Positions 1 through 7,175 of a stretch of DNA of 64,000 nucleotides are shown in pieces. Location of the stretch: the NCBI RefSeq assembly GCF_943912825.1, contig NZ_CALTUX010000002.1, positions 20,888 to 84,887 on the forward strand, in the 5' to 3' direction. Numbering within the stretch: the first letter of the stretch is position 1; each line of letters opens with the position of its first letter. This DNA is from an uncultured Anaerococcus sp. GTDB taxonomy: Bacteria; Bacillota; Clostridia; Tissierellales; Peptoniphilaceae. The position numbers and the translations under genes were made by a program. The notes beneath the pieces were generated by a model. The model did no database searches and was not told where the DNA came from. It worked only from the letters and a program-made list of their open reading frames with translations.

Positions 1-501
1 GTAACCCACGACCAAGAAGAAGCCCTATCAATTAGTGATTACATAGCCCTAATGGATAAGGGAGTCATCCAACAATTTGATAAACCACAAAACCTATACT
101 TAGAGCCTGCAAACCTCTTTGTAGCCAAATTTATAGGTAATCCTATCATAAATATCTATGAGCTTGACAATACCAAAGATTCTATAAGCAGAGACAACCT
201 ATTCTTAGATAAGTCAAAGCTTATCGAAGATAGGAAAAAGGCAGACCTTGATAAGGATACCTACCTAGTTGGAATTAGGCCTGAGCATTTCAAGCTTGAT
301 CCAAACGGGGACTTAGAGATAGAAGTAGAAACTAGAGAGATGATAGGTCGCTATATGATCTTGCATTTTACTATCCTAGGCCAAGCATCAAGGATGGTTG
401 TTGACTCAGCCCTTGAAATAAAAGAAGGGGAAAAGATTAGAATTTCAATTGACCATAAGGCAATCTATTTATTTGAAGAAGATGGAAAGAGAGTCTACTA
501 A
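1..501 (+). CDS. ABC importer ATPase (MalK/UgpC type), C-terminal part
   Basis: The gene enters from the left edge; an open frame runs from base 1 with no start in the window. The first residues read [13 protein letters not shown], the H-loop of a MalK/UgpC-type ATPase, so the Walker A and signature motifs lie upstream. The remaining ~150 residues form the regulatory TOBE domain, with the typical VGIRPEHF stretch near residue 98. The protein energises the two permeases that follow, on the cytoplasmic face of the membrane. Its TAA stop shares a base with the ATG of the next gene (TAATG), which indicates translational coupling in one operon with the permeases and binding protein. The substrate cannot be read from this part. 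Confidence 0.93.
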   Translation, partial: VTHDQEEALSISDYIALMDKGVIQQFDKPQNLYLEPANLFVAKFIGNPIINIYELDNTKDSISRDNLFLDKSKLIEDRKKADLDKDTYLVGIRPEHFKLDPNGDLEIEVETREMIGRYMILHFTILGQASRMVVDSALEIKEGEKIRISIDHKAIYLFEEDGKRVY

Positions 502-1385
502 TGAAAAAGAAGTCCTTCTACAGGGCAGAAAAAACCAACAAGGCTTGGTTATACTTACTTCCTGCCTTATTCTTTATACTGGTATTTAACGTATATCCAC
601 TGATTAGAACCTTTTACATGTCTGTTCACAACAACAACATCATGAATCCAACCTATGTTGGCTTTCAAAATTTCCCTATAGTCCTAAATGACAAGCTCTT
701 TAGGCTAGCGATGAAAAATACCTTGATTTATTCGGTCACAGTCGTGCCTTTGTCTATAATCATTTCCATGTTTATAGCCCTAATTCTAAATGAGAAAATC
801 AAGGGTGATAAGTTTTTTGAGACCATATTTTTCATCCCTTACTTAACAAGTGTAATAGCTGTAGGTATCGTATTTAGGTATTTATTTAATGGCAAATATG
901 GTTTTATAAATCACATGCTATCCTTTGTGGGGGTCGGTCCAATAGATTTTTTAAATAATCCTGATTACAACATGCTAGCAGCCATTATCTTTGGTGTGTG
1001 GAATGCCCTAGCCTTTAATATAATCGTAATCTTATCAGGCCTAAGGGGCATAGATGAATCTTATTATAAGATAGCAGACACCTTTGGAGCAAGCAGCTGG
1101 GAGCAATTTAAAAAGATAACCCTCCCACAGCTAACAAGCATAATAACATTTTTGTTTTTGACAAGTTTTATAGCAACCTTTAAGGTCTACAACCAGATCT
1201 TTGCCCTCTTTAACGGCAAGGCGGGTGTAGGAAATAGGCTGATGACAGCAGTCTTTTATATCTACAGGAAGTTTTATGTGGAATATAGGTACGGCCAGGC
1301 CATGGCAGCAGCAGTCCTACTCTTCCTCTTCCTACTAGTCCTAACCTTCGCTCAAAGAAAAATAATAAAGATAATATCAAGGTAG
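501..1385 (+). CDS. ABC importer permease (MalF/UgpA family)
   Basis: This 294-residue integral membrane protein is one of two transport-channel subunits of a carbohydrate-type (CUT1) importer. It shows about six hydrophobic segments, starting with WLYLLPALFFILVF near residue 16, and the cytoplasmic EAA loop (DTFGASSWEQFKKITLPQ, around residue 190) that docks on the ATPase. Length is normal for the UgpA/MalF group without MalF's large periplasmic insert. The start codon overlaps the stop of the ATPase gene and the second permease follows after 6 bases. Association with a UgpB-like binding protein downstream makes glycerol-3-phosphate or a glycerophosphodiester a reasonable substrate, but a sugar cannot be excluded. 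Confidence 0.93.
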   Translation: MKKKSFYRAEKTNKAWLYLLPALFFILVFNVYPLIRTFYMSVHNNNIMNPTYVGFQNFPIVLNDKLFRLAMKNTLIYSVTVVPLSIIISMFIALILNEKIKGDKFFETIFFIPYLTSVIAVGIVFRYLFNGKYGFINHMLSFVGVGPIDFLNNPDYNMLAAIIFGVWNALAFNIIVILSGLRGIDESYYKIADTFGASSWEQFKKITLPQLTSIITFLFLTSFIATFKVYNQIFALFNGKAGVGNRLMTAVFYIYRKFYVEYRYGQAMAAAVLLFLFLLVLTFAQRKIIKIISR

Positions 1386-1391
1386 GTTAAA

Positions 1392-2210
1392 ATGAGAAAA
1401 GTATTAAAAGTTCTATCATTCATATTCATAATAATAATGGCAGCTATAACCCTCTTCCCATTTTTGTACATGATATCATCATCCCTAATGAGCTTTGGAG
1501 AGGTAACACAGATTCCGCCTAAGCTTTTGCCAAAGGCCCCACAATTTAATAACTATGTAGAGGCCATGAAGGCGGCACCTTTTGCAAGATATTTTGTAAA
1601 TACAGTATTCGTATCCCTAATAAATACAATGGGAACCCTAATTACAACAACCCTTGCAGCCTTCGCCCTAAATTTCCTAAACTTTAAGGGAAAGACAGTC
1701 TTACAAAATTTCATGCTAGCCCTACTAATGGTTCCTTTTGAAATAATAATCTTTACCAACTATTCAACCATAGCCAAGCTAGGTCTACTTGATACCTACA
1801 CAGCACTAATAATCCCATTTTTGGCATCAGTATTTTATATATTCTACCTAAAAGAATTTTTAAAATCTGTCCCAATGGAATTTTATAATGCGGCCAAGGT
1901 AGATGGGGCAAGCGACTTTGAATTTATAAGAAGGGTCATGATTCCAATGTGCAAGCAAAACCTATTTACCATAGGTCTGCTCAATTTCATCACAGGTTGG
2001 AACTCATTCTTATGGCCAATCCTTGTCACAAATACAACAAAGATGAGGCTAATATCAAACGGTCTTTCATCATTTGCAACAGAAGCTGGTCAATTAATCC
2101 ACCTACAAATGGCAGCATCAACCATTACAATTTTGCCAATCCTAATACTCTACTTTATCTTCAGGAAGCAAATCTTAAGGGGAGTATCATTTGGAGGAAT
2201 CAAAGGTTAA
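1392..2210 (+). CDS. ABC importer permease (MalG/UgpE family)
   Basis: This 272-residue membrane protein is the second channel subunit, partner of the preceding permease. It has the MalG/UgpE layout: an N-terminal membrane helix (VLSFIFIIIMAAITLFPF), a periplasmic stretch, then about five further helices. The EAA loop reads AAKVDGASDFEFIRRVMIP near residue 170, and the pattern ITGWNSFLWPILV near residue 200 is typical of the family. The gene is co-directional with the ATPase and first permease at near-zero spacing. A 100-base gap containing a small stable hairpin separates it from the binding-protein gene, so the last gene of the operon can be expressed at a different level. Confidence 0.93.
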   Translation: MRKVLKVLSFIFIIIMAAITLFPFLYMISSSLMSFGEVTQIPPKLLPKAPQFNNYVEAMKAAPFARYFVNTVFVSLINTMGTLITTTLAAFALNFLNFKGKTVLQNFMLALLMVPFEIIIFTNYSTIAKLGLLDTYTALIIPFLASVFYIFYLKEFLKSVPMEFYNAAKVDGASDFEFIRRVMIPMCKQNLFTIGLLNFITGWNSFLWPILVTNTTKMRLISNGLSSFATEAGQLIHLQMAASTITILPILILYFIFRKQILRGVSFGGIKG

Positions 2211-2256
2211 TCTTGAAAAAAAATCATAGAGAGGTATATATTTAATGTAAGAAATT

Positions 2257-2272
2257 GGCTAAGAAATTAGCC
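2257..2272 (+). promoter_or_regulatory. Stable GAAA-tetraloop hairpin between permease and binding-protein genes
   Basis: GGCTAA-GAAA-TTAGCC is a perfect 6-bp stem closed by a GNRA tetraloop. No U-run follows, so it is not an intrinsic terminator. Lying 5' of the binding-protein gene, it is placed to act as a processing or stabilising element that raises the lipoprotein mRNA above the permease mRNA. That role is inference. Confidence 0.4.
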
Positions 2273-2310
2273 GGGAAGCACCTTAAAAAAAGGAGAAATA
2301 AGGGGTAAAA

Positions 2311-3618
2311 ATGAAAAAGAAATTATCATTATTAGCAGCACTTGTTCTTAGTCTTGGAGTATTTTCAGCATGTGGATCTACATCAAACGAAGCTCCAAAA
2401 GAAGAGACAAAGGTAGAAGAATCTGAAAAAGCACAAGATTCTAAAGAAGAAAAGGCAGAACCTGCCAAAGAAGGCCAAACAGAAATCAAATTCTGGCATG
2501 CAATGGGTGGCGGTCAAGGTGAAGCTCTAGAAGCAGTTGTAGCTGACTTTGAAAAAGAAAACCCAGACATAAAAGTAACACTTCAACACCAAGGTGGATA
2601 TGGTGATCTTAACCAAATCCTAGTTGCAACAATGCAATCACCTAAAGACCTTCCAACCATAACCCAAGCTTATCCTGACTGGATGCTACAATTTAGCGAA
2701 GCAGGCATGGTAGCAGACCTAACAGATAGGGTAAAAGGCGAAGAAGGAATTGAAGATTATGATGACATCTTTGAAGGTGTAAGAAATGAAATCGAACAAG
2801 ATGGCAAAATCATCGGTCTTCCATTTAACAAATCAACAGAAGTTCTTTGGTACAATAAAGACATCTTTGATGAACTAAAATTAGAAAACCCAACAAACTT
2901 TGAAGAGCTAAAAGAAGTAGCAAAGAAAATCAAAGAAGAAAAAGGCATTCCAGCTTTCGGTTGGGACTCTCTATCAAACTTCTACGTAACCTACCTTAAA
3001 AACAAAGGCATAGACTTTGGTCCAGACCTAGATGTAACAAGCCCTGAATCAATCGAAGCAGTTAATTACTACCTAGATGGTATAAAAGAAGGCTACTTCA
3101 GAATAGCAGGAACAGACCAATACCTATCAGGTCCATTCTCAAATGAGCAATTAGCAGGTTATATCGGTTCAAATGCTGGTGAAGTATATGTAAAAGAAGG
3201 TGTAGAAGATAAATTCACCTACGATGTAATGCCATATCCAGCAGAAAAAGCTGTACAACAAGGTACAAACGTATATATGTTTGAAGGTGCGAGTGATGAA
3301 GAAAAAGACGCAGCATTCAAATTTATTAAATACCTAGCAAGCAAAGAAGCACAAATTAAATTTGGTCTAGCAACAGGCTACATGCCAGCTAGAAAGAGCG
3401 CTGTAGAAAGCGATGAATACAAAAATTCAGAGTCAAAAATAGCACCAATCCTAGCACCAGCAAGTGAGAAATTATTCTCAAGACCACTTGTACCAGGCAG
3501 CCAACAAGCCTACAACGACATAGCAACAAAATTAGAAGAAATCCTATCAAACCCAGATGCTGACGTAAAAGCAGAAATGGAAGCATTCAAAGGTCAATTC
3601 GAAGCAGATTTCCAATAA
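2311..3618 (+). CDS. Extracellular solute-binding lipoprotein (UgpB-like)
   Basis: This 435-residue family 1 solute-binding protein has a lipoprotein signal peptide ending in the lipobox FSAC (Cys21), then an acidic, low-complexity linker to about residue 55. The mature domain opens with EIKFWHAMGGGQGEALEAV. The FWH-M and GLPFNKSTEVLWYNKD patterns resemble UgpB, the glycerol-3-phosphate binding protein, more than MalE. It delivers substrate to the upstream permeases from the outer face of the membrane. The ribosome site AAGGAG-N-ATAAGGGG precedes ATG 2311. A strong terminator follows directly, closing the operon. The glycerol-metabolism island 10 kb downstream is consistent with a glycerol-phosphate substrate, but this is not proven. 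Confidence 0.92.
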   Translation: MKKKLSLLAALVLSLGVFSACGSTSNEAPKEETKVEESEKAQDSKEEKAEPAKEGQTEIKFWHAMGGGQGEALEAVVADFEKENPDIKVTLQHQGGYGDLNQILVATMQSPKDLPTITQAYPDWMLQFSEAGMVADLTDRVKGEEGIEDYDDIFEGVRNEIEQDGKIIGLPFNKSTEVLWYNKDIFDELKLENPTNFEELKEVAKKIKEEKGIPAFGWDSLSNFYVTYLKNKGIDFGPDLDVTSPESIEAVNYYLDGIKEGYFRIAGTDQYLSGPFSNEQLAGYIGSNAGEVYVKEGVEDKFTYDVMPYPAEKAVQQGTNVYMFEGASDEEKDAAFKFIKYLASKEAQIKFGLATGYMPARKSAVESDEYKNSESKIAPILAPASEKLFSRPLVPGSQQAYNDIATKLEEILSNPDADVKAEMEAFKGQFEADFQ

Positions 3619-3627
3619 TAAAATAAG

Positions 3628-3653
3628 GACCAGCGACCAGCTGGTCTTTTTTT
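3628..3653 (+). terminator. Intrinsic terminator of the ABC importer operon
   Basis: Perfect 7-bp stem GACCAGC/GCTGGTC with a 5-base loop, followed by seven Ts, 9 bases after the binding-protein stop codon. Confidence 0.9.
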
Positions 3654-3681
3654 GATAAAGATTGATAAAAATCTAACAATA

Positions 3682-3711
3682 TTAGCCGAAAATGAAAAAT
3701 CGTGTTATAAT
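3682..3711 (+). promoter_or_regulatory. Promoter of the arcA leader
   Basis: A perfect -10 TATAAT (3706-3711) with a weak -35-like TTAGCC 18 bases upstream. The predicted start near 3718 leaves a leader of about 97 bases before arcA. Confidence 0.6.
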
Positions 3712-3731
3712 ATAGGTAGAAAATTAAAGAT

Positions 3732-3793
3732 ATCGGCTTATACCGGTTGATAATAGGGACTTTTGTAGGTTTTGCTACAATAGTCCCTTTTTT
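3732..3793 (+). promoter_or_regulatory. Attenuator-like leader of arcA (hairpin plus terminator)
   Basis: Between promoter and ribosome site lies a small hairpin (ATCGG/CCGGT, 3732-3747). It is followed by a full intrinsic terminator: GGGACT/AGTCCC outer stem (3756-3761 with 3782-3787), TTGTAG/CTACAA inner stem, one T-T mismatch, then six Ts. A terminator downstream of a gene's own promoter and only ~20 bases before its start codon implies conditional read-through. The sequence matches no T-box or known riboswitch core I can recognise, so the signal and factor are unknown. Confidence 0.6.
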
Positions 3794-3814
3794 AAAAAAT
3801 ATTTTGGAGGATTT

Positions 3815-5026
3815 ATGGCAAGAATTAATGTAAATAACGAAATCAAGACCCTTAAGAAGGTAATGCTACATAGACCTGGAGATGAGCTTTTAAATCTTAC
3901 TCCTAACCTACTAGACGAGCTTTTATTTGATGATATACCTGATCTAGAAAAGGCCCAGGAAGAGCATGATGAATTTGCGAAGATTTTTAGGGATAATATG
4001 GTAGAGGTTGTTTATCTTGAAGACCTAATGGCTGAAGCCCTTGCTGCAAATGACGGCCTTAGGGATAAGTTTTTAAAAGAATATTTGGATGAGGCAGGTC
4101 TTGTCAATGCCGATATCTACAAGGAATCTAAGAATCTTTTAGAAAGCATTAAGGATAACAAAGAATTTGTAGAAAAAACTATGGCTGGCATTAGCCTTGC
4201 AGAAATTGATGCCTTTAACCACCTAAGAGATAAGGTTGTAAGCCACGAAAGATACACAGCTATCAATCCTATGCCAAACCTATACTTCACCAGAGACCCT
4301 TTTTCATCAATTGCAAATGGTGTTTCTATAAATGCCATGTATTCTGTAACCAGGTCTCGTGAGACTATCTATGCTGATTATATCTTCAAATACCATCCAG
4401 AATATAAGGATATCAAAGATTATTATGGTAGGCATCAAGATAAGCACATAGAGGGTGGTGATATCTTAAATATCAACGAAAACCTAGTTATGGTAGGCAT
4501 CAGCCAGAGAACTGAAATAGACGCTATAGAAAAGCTTGCAAGAAATCTAATTTTTGATGAAAATAACGAAGTTAAGCAAGTCCTTGCTGTAAATATACCA
4601 AATGAGAGGGCCTACATGCACCTTGATACGGTCTTTACCCAGATAGATTTTGATACCTTTACCTACCATCCAGGTATTATTTCAAGCTTCCATGCAATAA
4701 GCTTTACAGAAAAAGACGGAGAACTTGTAAGCGAGCAGATGGATAAGAGCCTAGATGACCTACTTAAGGATGCCCTTGGCCTTGATAAGATTAATCTCTT
4801 GCCATGTGGTGGAGGAGACCCAATTGCAGCCCTTCGTGAACAGTGGACAGACGGGTCAAATACCCTAGCTATCGCCCCAGGCAAGGTCATAGTCTATAAG
4901 AGAAATAATGTCACAAATAGGATGCTAGAATTAAATGATATAGAGGTTATAAAGCTAGATTCATCAACCCTTACTGTCGGAAGGGGTGGCCCAAGATGTA
5001 TGTCCATGCCACTTGTTAGAGAATAG
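3815..5026 (+). CDS. arcA: Arginine deiminase
   Basis: This cytoplasmic enzyme hydrolyses L-arginine to citrulline and ammonia, the first step of the arginine deiminase pathway. At 403 residues it has the family's usual length. Signature blocks are present in order: FTRDPF near residue 158, EGGDIL near 215, HLDTVFTQID with the catalytic His near 270, and the C-terminal GRGGPRCMSMP carrying the nucleophilic Cys. A strong GGAGG ribosome site sits 5 bases before ATG 3815. The usual partners arcB and arcC are not adjacent, which is unusual. The gene is preceded by its own promoter and an attenuator-like terminator, so its expression is probably controlled by transcription read-through. Confidence 0.96.
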   Translation: MARINVNNEIKTLKKVMLHRPGDELLNLTPNLLDELLFDDIPDLEKAQEEHDEFAKIFRDNMVEVVYLEDLMAEALAANDGLRDKFLKEYLDEAGLVNADIYKESKNLLESIKDNKEFVEKTMAGISLAEIDAFNHLRDKVVSHERYTAINPMPNLYFTRDPFSSIANGVSINAMYSVTRSRETIYADYIFKYHPEYKDIKDYYGRHQDKHIEGGDILNINENLVMVGISQRTEIDAIEKLARNLIFDENNEVKQVLAVNIPNERAYMHLDTVFTQIDFDTFTYHPGIISSFHAISFTEKDGELVSEQMDKSLDDLLKDALGLDKINLLPCGGGDPIAALREQWTDGSNTLAIAPGKVIVYKRNNVTNRMLELNDIEVIKLDSSTLTVGRGGPRCMSMPLVRE

Positions 5027-5048
5027 GAAAAAATGGGTATAAAACATT

Positions 5049-5067
5049 TAAGATAAGTATTATCTTA
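5049..5067 (+). promoter_or_regulatory. Palindrome next to the ribosome site of the 5083 gene
   Basis: TAAGATAA-GTA-TTATCTTA is a perfect 8-bp inverted repeat ending 1 base before the ribosome site AAAGGAAG. It could be a repressor operator or an RNA hairpin that limits ribosome access. There is no U-run, so it is not a terminator. Confidence 0.35.
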
Positions 5068-5082
5068 GAAAGGAAGTATCTT

Positions 5083-5394
5083 ATGGGATTATTTAAGAAA
5101 CTTGCAGCTATAGCGGCGGCAGATAAGATTACCGACGCTTTAAAAGATGATAAAAAGAAAAGAGGATCTAAAATGTTTAAAGAAAGTAATTACAAAGATA
5201 AACCAAATATTATTTCAAGAATAGCAAAGGGAGCCTTCCTAATAGGGGCAGGCGCTTACCTATTAAAGAAAAACAAAAAAGAAGTTAAAGAAGGTATTGA
5301 CAATGTCAAAGGCGGTGTAGATAGGGCTAAAGAAAAAGCCAACAGAGCCAAAGACGACTTCATAGATGCCTTTAATGGTGAGGAATTAGAATAA
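5083..5394 (+). CDS. Small YtxH-like membrane protein
   Basis: I do not recognise a specific function. The 103 residues are strongly basic and amphipathic, with one probable membrane segment (GAFLIGAGAYLL, about residues 51-62). A Lys/Glu-rich helical tail follows (KEVKEGIDNVKGGVDRAKEKA) that could form a coiled coil. This general plan resembles YtxH-type gas-vesicle/stress-associated small proteins, but the match is only by composition. A good ribosome site (AAAGGAAG) precedes ATG 5083. The gene follows arcA by 56 bases and may be read from the same transcript. No terminator lies between them, though a palindrome just before the ribosome site may add separate control. Confidence 0.7.
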   Translation: MGLFKKLAAIAAADKITDALKDDKKKRGSKMFKESNYKDKPNIISRIAKGAFLIGAGAYLLKKNKKEVKEGIDNVKGGVDRAKEKANRAKDDFIDAFNGEELE

Positions 5395-5426
5395 ATTATT
5401 TAATGAACCCAGAATTATCAGAGATA

Positions 5427-5454
5427 TTGAAATATTAGATGTTTTGGGTATAAT
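5427..5454 (+). promoter_or_regulatory. Promoter of the putative antitoxin RNA
   Basis: TTGAAA (5427-5432), a 16-bp spacer, and a perfect TATAAT (5449-5454) predict a start at about 5461, on the strand opposite the toxin gene. No protein-coding frame follows. The transcript would run only to the terminator ending at 5524. Confidence 0.75.
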
Positions 5455-5460
5455 AATATT

Positions 5461-5524
5461 AACCAAAGGGATATTAGTTCCATTGTGAACGAAAAAAGGA
5501 CGAGTTGCAGCTCGTCCTTTTTTT
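5461..5524 (+). ncRNA. Putative type I antitoxin RNA (RNA II-like), about 63 nt
   Basis: A strong promoter fires just upstream and a bidirectional terminator (GGACGAG/CTCGTCC, 5492-5524, flanked by A- and T-runs) ends the transcript after ~63 nt. No reading frame fits in it. Its 5' half (5465-5490) is a near copy of 5601-5629, the segment that covers the toxin start codon on the other strand. The RNA is therefore complementary in trans to the toxin ribosome-loading region, as well as in cis to the toxin mRNA 3' end through the shared terminator. This is the layout and size known for RNA II of the Fst/par system of plasmid pAD1. The assignment is inference from architecture. Confidence 0.72.
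5465..5490 (+). repeat. Direct repeat copy A of the toxin-antitoxin module
   Basis: AAAGGGATATTAG followed by TTCCATTGTGAAC. Copy B at 5601-5629 has the same first 13 bases and then GAAATCCATTGTAAAC. Within the second half only one base differs besides a short insertion. Confidence 0.85.
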
Positions 5525-5526
5525 GG

Positions 5527-5622
5527 CTAGTTATCATTATATTTTCCGTCTAACCATTTGCAAATATAGTAACCACTTACATTTGCCATAACGGAAATCA
5601 AAAGGGATATTAGGAAATCCAT
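5527..5622 (-). CDS. Putative Fst-like type I toxin peptide, 31 residues
   Basis: The peptide starts MDFLISLLISVMAN, continues to a Tyr-rich end of a single membrane helix (residues 3-21), then CKWLDGKYNDN as a polar tail. A helix followed by a W/V-L-D motif and a short charged tail is the plan of Fst/Ldr-type membrane toxins, which depolarise the membrane when over-expressed. Translation signals are strong: GGGGG ribosome site 8 bases before the ATG, and an extended -10 promoter 50 bases upstream. The stop codon sits 3 bases from the shared bidirectional terminator. The start codon lies inside direct repeat B, so the opposing short RNA can block translation. It is too short to be found by usual gene calling. 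Family placement rests on layout and peptide character, not on a search. Confidence 0.75.
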   Translation of the reverse strand: MDFLISLLISVMANVSGYYICKWLDGKYNDN

Positions 5623-5629
5623 TGTAAAC
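5601..5629 (+). repeat. Direct repeat copy B, overlapping the toxin start codon
   Basis: Second copy of the 5465-5490 sequence. On the minus strand it contains the toxin ATG (5620-5622) and the bases between it and the ribosome site, which is where antisense pairing would stop translation. Confidence 0.85.
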
Positions 5630-5670
5630 ACCCCCTTTCTGCTATCAGATTGGGTAATGATAACATATAT

Positions 5671-5676
5671 ATTATA
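5671..5676 (-). promoter_or_regulatory. Extended -10 promoter of the toxin gene
   Basis: On the minus strand TGTGATATAAT gives TGn plus a perfect TATAAT, with no good -35. The predicted start near 5664 yields an mRNA of ~170 nt ending at the shared terminator. The same 11-base string is used by several other promoters in this window. Confidence 0.7.
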
Positions 5677-5777
5677 TCACATTTTTTTCTAAAATAAATC
5701 TATAGCTAGGCTCACAGCCTTACTTTCCCAAGTTTGATTTCTTATAAAATTATTTGCAAAACTTTTCTTTATCTTCA

Positions 5778-5806
5778 TTGACAAAGTATCTTTATTTGGG
5801 TATTAT
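5778..5806 (+). promoter_or_regulatory. Promoter of uraA
   Basis: A consensus TTGACA (5778-5783), 17-bp spacer and TATTAT (5801-5806). The ~40-base leader contains a small hairpin (GGGGTC/GATCCC, 5818-5832) but no terminator, so there is no sign of PyrR-type attenuation. Confidence 0.75.
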
Positions 5807-5853
5807 ATAGGAAGTTTGGGGTCCTAGATCCCGAAAAATTTATGGAGGTATTT

Positions 5854-7119
5854 ATGTCTAAAGAAAAGAAAATCTATCATATTGATGACAAGGTTCCAGC
5901 TAAATTACTATTGCCGCTATCTTTGCAACACACTTTTGCAATGTTTGGGGCATCTGTTTTAGTTCCTATTTTATTTCAAATTAACCCAGGAATCGTTCTT
6001 CTTATGAATGGTATCGGAACATTATTATTTATACTTATTACTAAAGGCAAGGCACCTGCTTATTTGGGTTCCTCATTTGCATTTTTAGCACCAGGTACAG
6101 CTATTATTGCAAAACAAGGATTTGAATATGCACAAGGTGCCTTTGTTGTAGTCGGAATTTTAGGTTGTATTATGGCCTATATTATCTATAAATTTGGCAT
6201 AAAATGGATAGATGTGGTCCTTCCACCTGCTGCCATGGGTGCGGTTGTAGCCTTAATTGGTTTTGAGCTTGCAGGCAATACTGTCACAGGAGGGGCAATC
6301 GGTGCTAACCTTATGACAGATACAGCTAGCTCTAAGGACTTCATTGTCTTTGCTATAACCCTACTTACAGCAATCATCGGCTCTGTAGCCTTTAAGGGAT
6401 TTTTCTCAACAATTCCTATCCTAATTGCCATAATTGTAGGTTATATTTCAGCCGTATTTTTCGATATGGTTGACTTTACACCAGTACTTGAAGCTAAGCT
6501 ATTTACAATGCCAAACTTCCACTTGGCTAAGTTTTCTGTAGAATCAATCCTTGCTATGCTTCCGGTAATTCTTGTTATAACAAGCGAGCACATTTCCCAC
6601 CAAGTTGTTACTTCAAATATCGTCGGCAAGGACCTTCTAAAAGATCCGGGCCTACACAGGTCAATCTTTGCAGATAACTTCTCTTCAGCACTTTCAGGTC
6701 TTGTAGGTGGTGTTCCAACTACAACCTATGGTGAAAACATCGGGGTTATGGCTATTACAGGGGTTTATTCAGTCCAAGTTATAGGTGGAGCTGCTGTAGT
6801 TTCAATCCTTATGGCCTTCTTTGGCCCACTTGCAGCCTTTATCTCAACTATTCCAGGCAATGTTATAGGCGGGGTAACCTTCCTACTTTATGGAATGATT
6901 GGTACAAGCGGAATCAGGCTTTTGGTAGATGAAAAGGTAGATTATTCAAAATCTATGAACCTAGTCCTAACTTCAGTAATATTTATAGCAGGTCTTTCAG
7001 GCCTATCAATTAAGTTTGGGTCAATAAACCTATCAGGCATGGTTCTAGCATCTGTTGTAGCAGTCGTCTTATCAGCCTTTATGACTCTCTTAAGAAAACT
7101 AAATTTAACAAATCAATAA
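5854..7119 (+). CDS. uraA: Uracil permease (UraA/NCS2 family)
   Basis: This 421-residue membrane protein is a nucleobase:cation symporter of the UraA type with about 14 membrane segments. It has the N-terminal LPLSLQHTFAMFGASVLVP block, and the substrate-site motif TTTYGENIGVMAITGVYS around residue 285 matches uracil rather than xanthine carriers. Another ATG exists at 5842, but GGAGG (5844-5848) overlaps it and is correctly spaced for ATG 5854, so the later start is chosen. The gene stands alone behind a near-consensus promoter and ends at a bidirectional terminator shared with the convergent flavoprotein gene. It presumably serves pyrimidine salvage. Confidence 0.94.
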   Translation: MSKEKKIYHIDDKVPAKLLLPLSLQHTFAMFGASVLVPILFQINPGIVLLMNGIGTLLFILITKGKAPAYLGSSFAFLAPGTAIIAKQGFEYAQGAFVVVGILGCIMAYIIYKFGIKWIDVVLPPAAMGAVVALIGFELAGNTVTGGAIGANLMTDTASSKDFIVFAITLLTAIIGSVAFKGFFSTIPILIAIIVGYISAVFFDMVDFTPVLEAKLFTMPNFHLAKFSVESILAMLPVILVITSEHISHQVVTSNIVGKDLLKDPGLHRSIFADNFSSALSGLVGGVPTTTYGENIGVMAITGVYSVQVIGGAAVVSILMAFFGPLAAFISTIPGNVIGGVTFLLYGMIGTSGIRLLVDEKVDYSKSMNLVLTSVIFIAGLSGLSIKFGSINLSGMVLASVVAVVLSAFMTLLRKLNLTNQ

Positions 7120-7131
7120 AATTAAGCAAGA

Positions 7132-7172
7132 AAAAAATCCAAGACGATCCTTATGATCATCTTGGATTTTTT
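7132..7172. terminator. Bidirectional terminator between uraA and the flavoprotein gene
   Basis: ATCCAAGA/TCTTGGAT plus an inner GATC/GATC stem, with an A-run on the left and a T-run on the right; it can end transcription from both sides. Confidence 0.85.
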
Positions 7173-7175
7173 AAA

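Noticed and set aside
3712..3814. T-box or preQ1-type riboswitch before arcA
   Set aside because: No T-box AGGGTGG-like bulge, specifier loop or other known core sequence is present; only a generic attenuator can be supported.
5818..5832. PyrR attenuator in the uraA leader
   Set aside because: Only a 6-bp hairpin with a 3-base loop, no terminator and no PyrR-binding consensus before the ribosome site.
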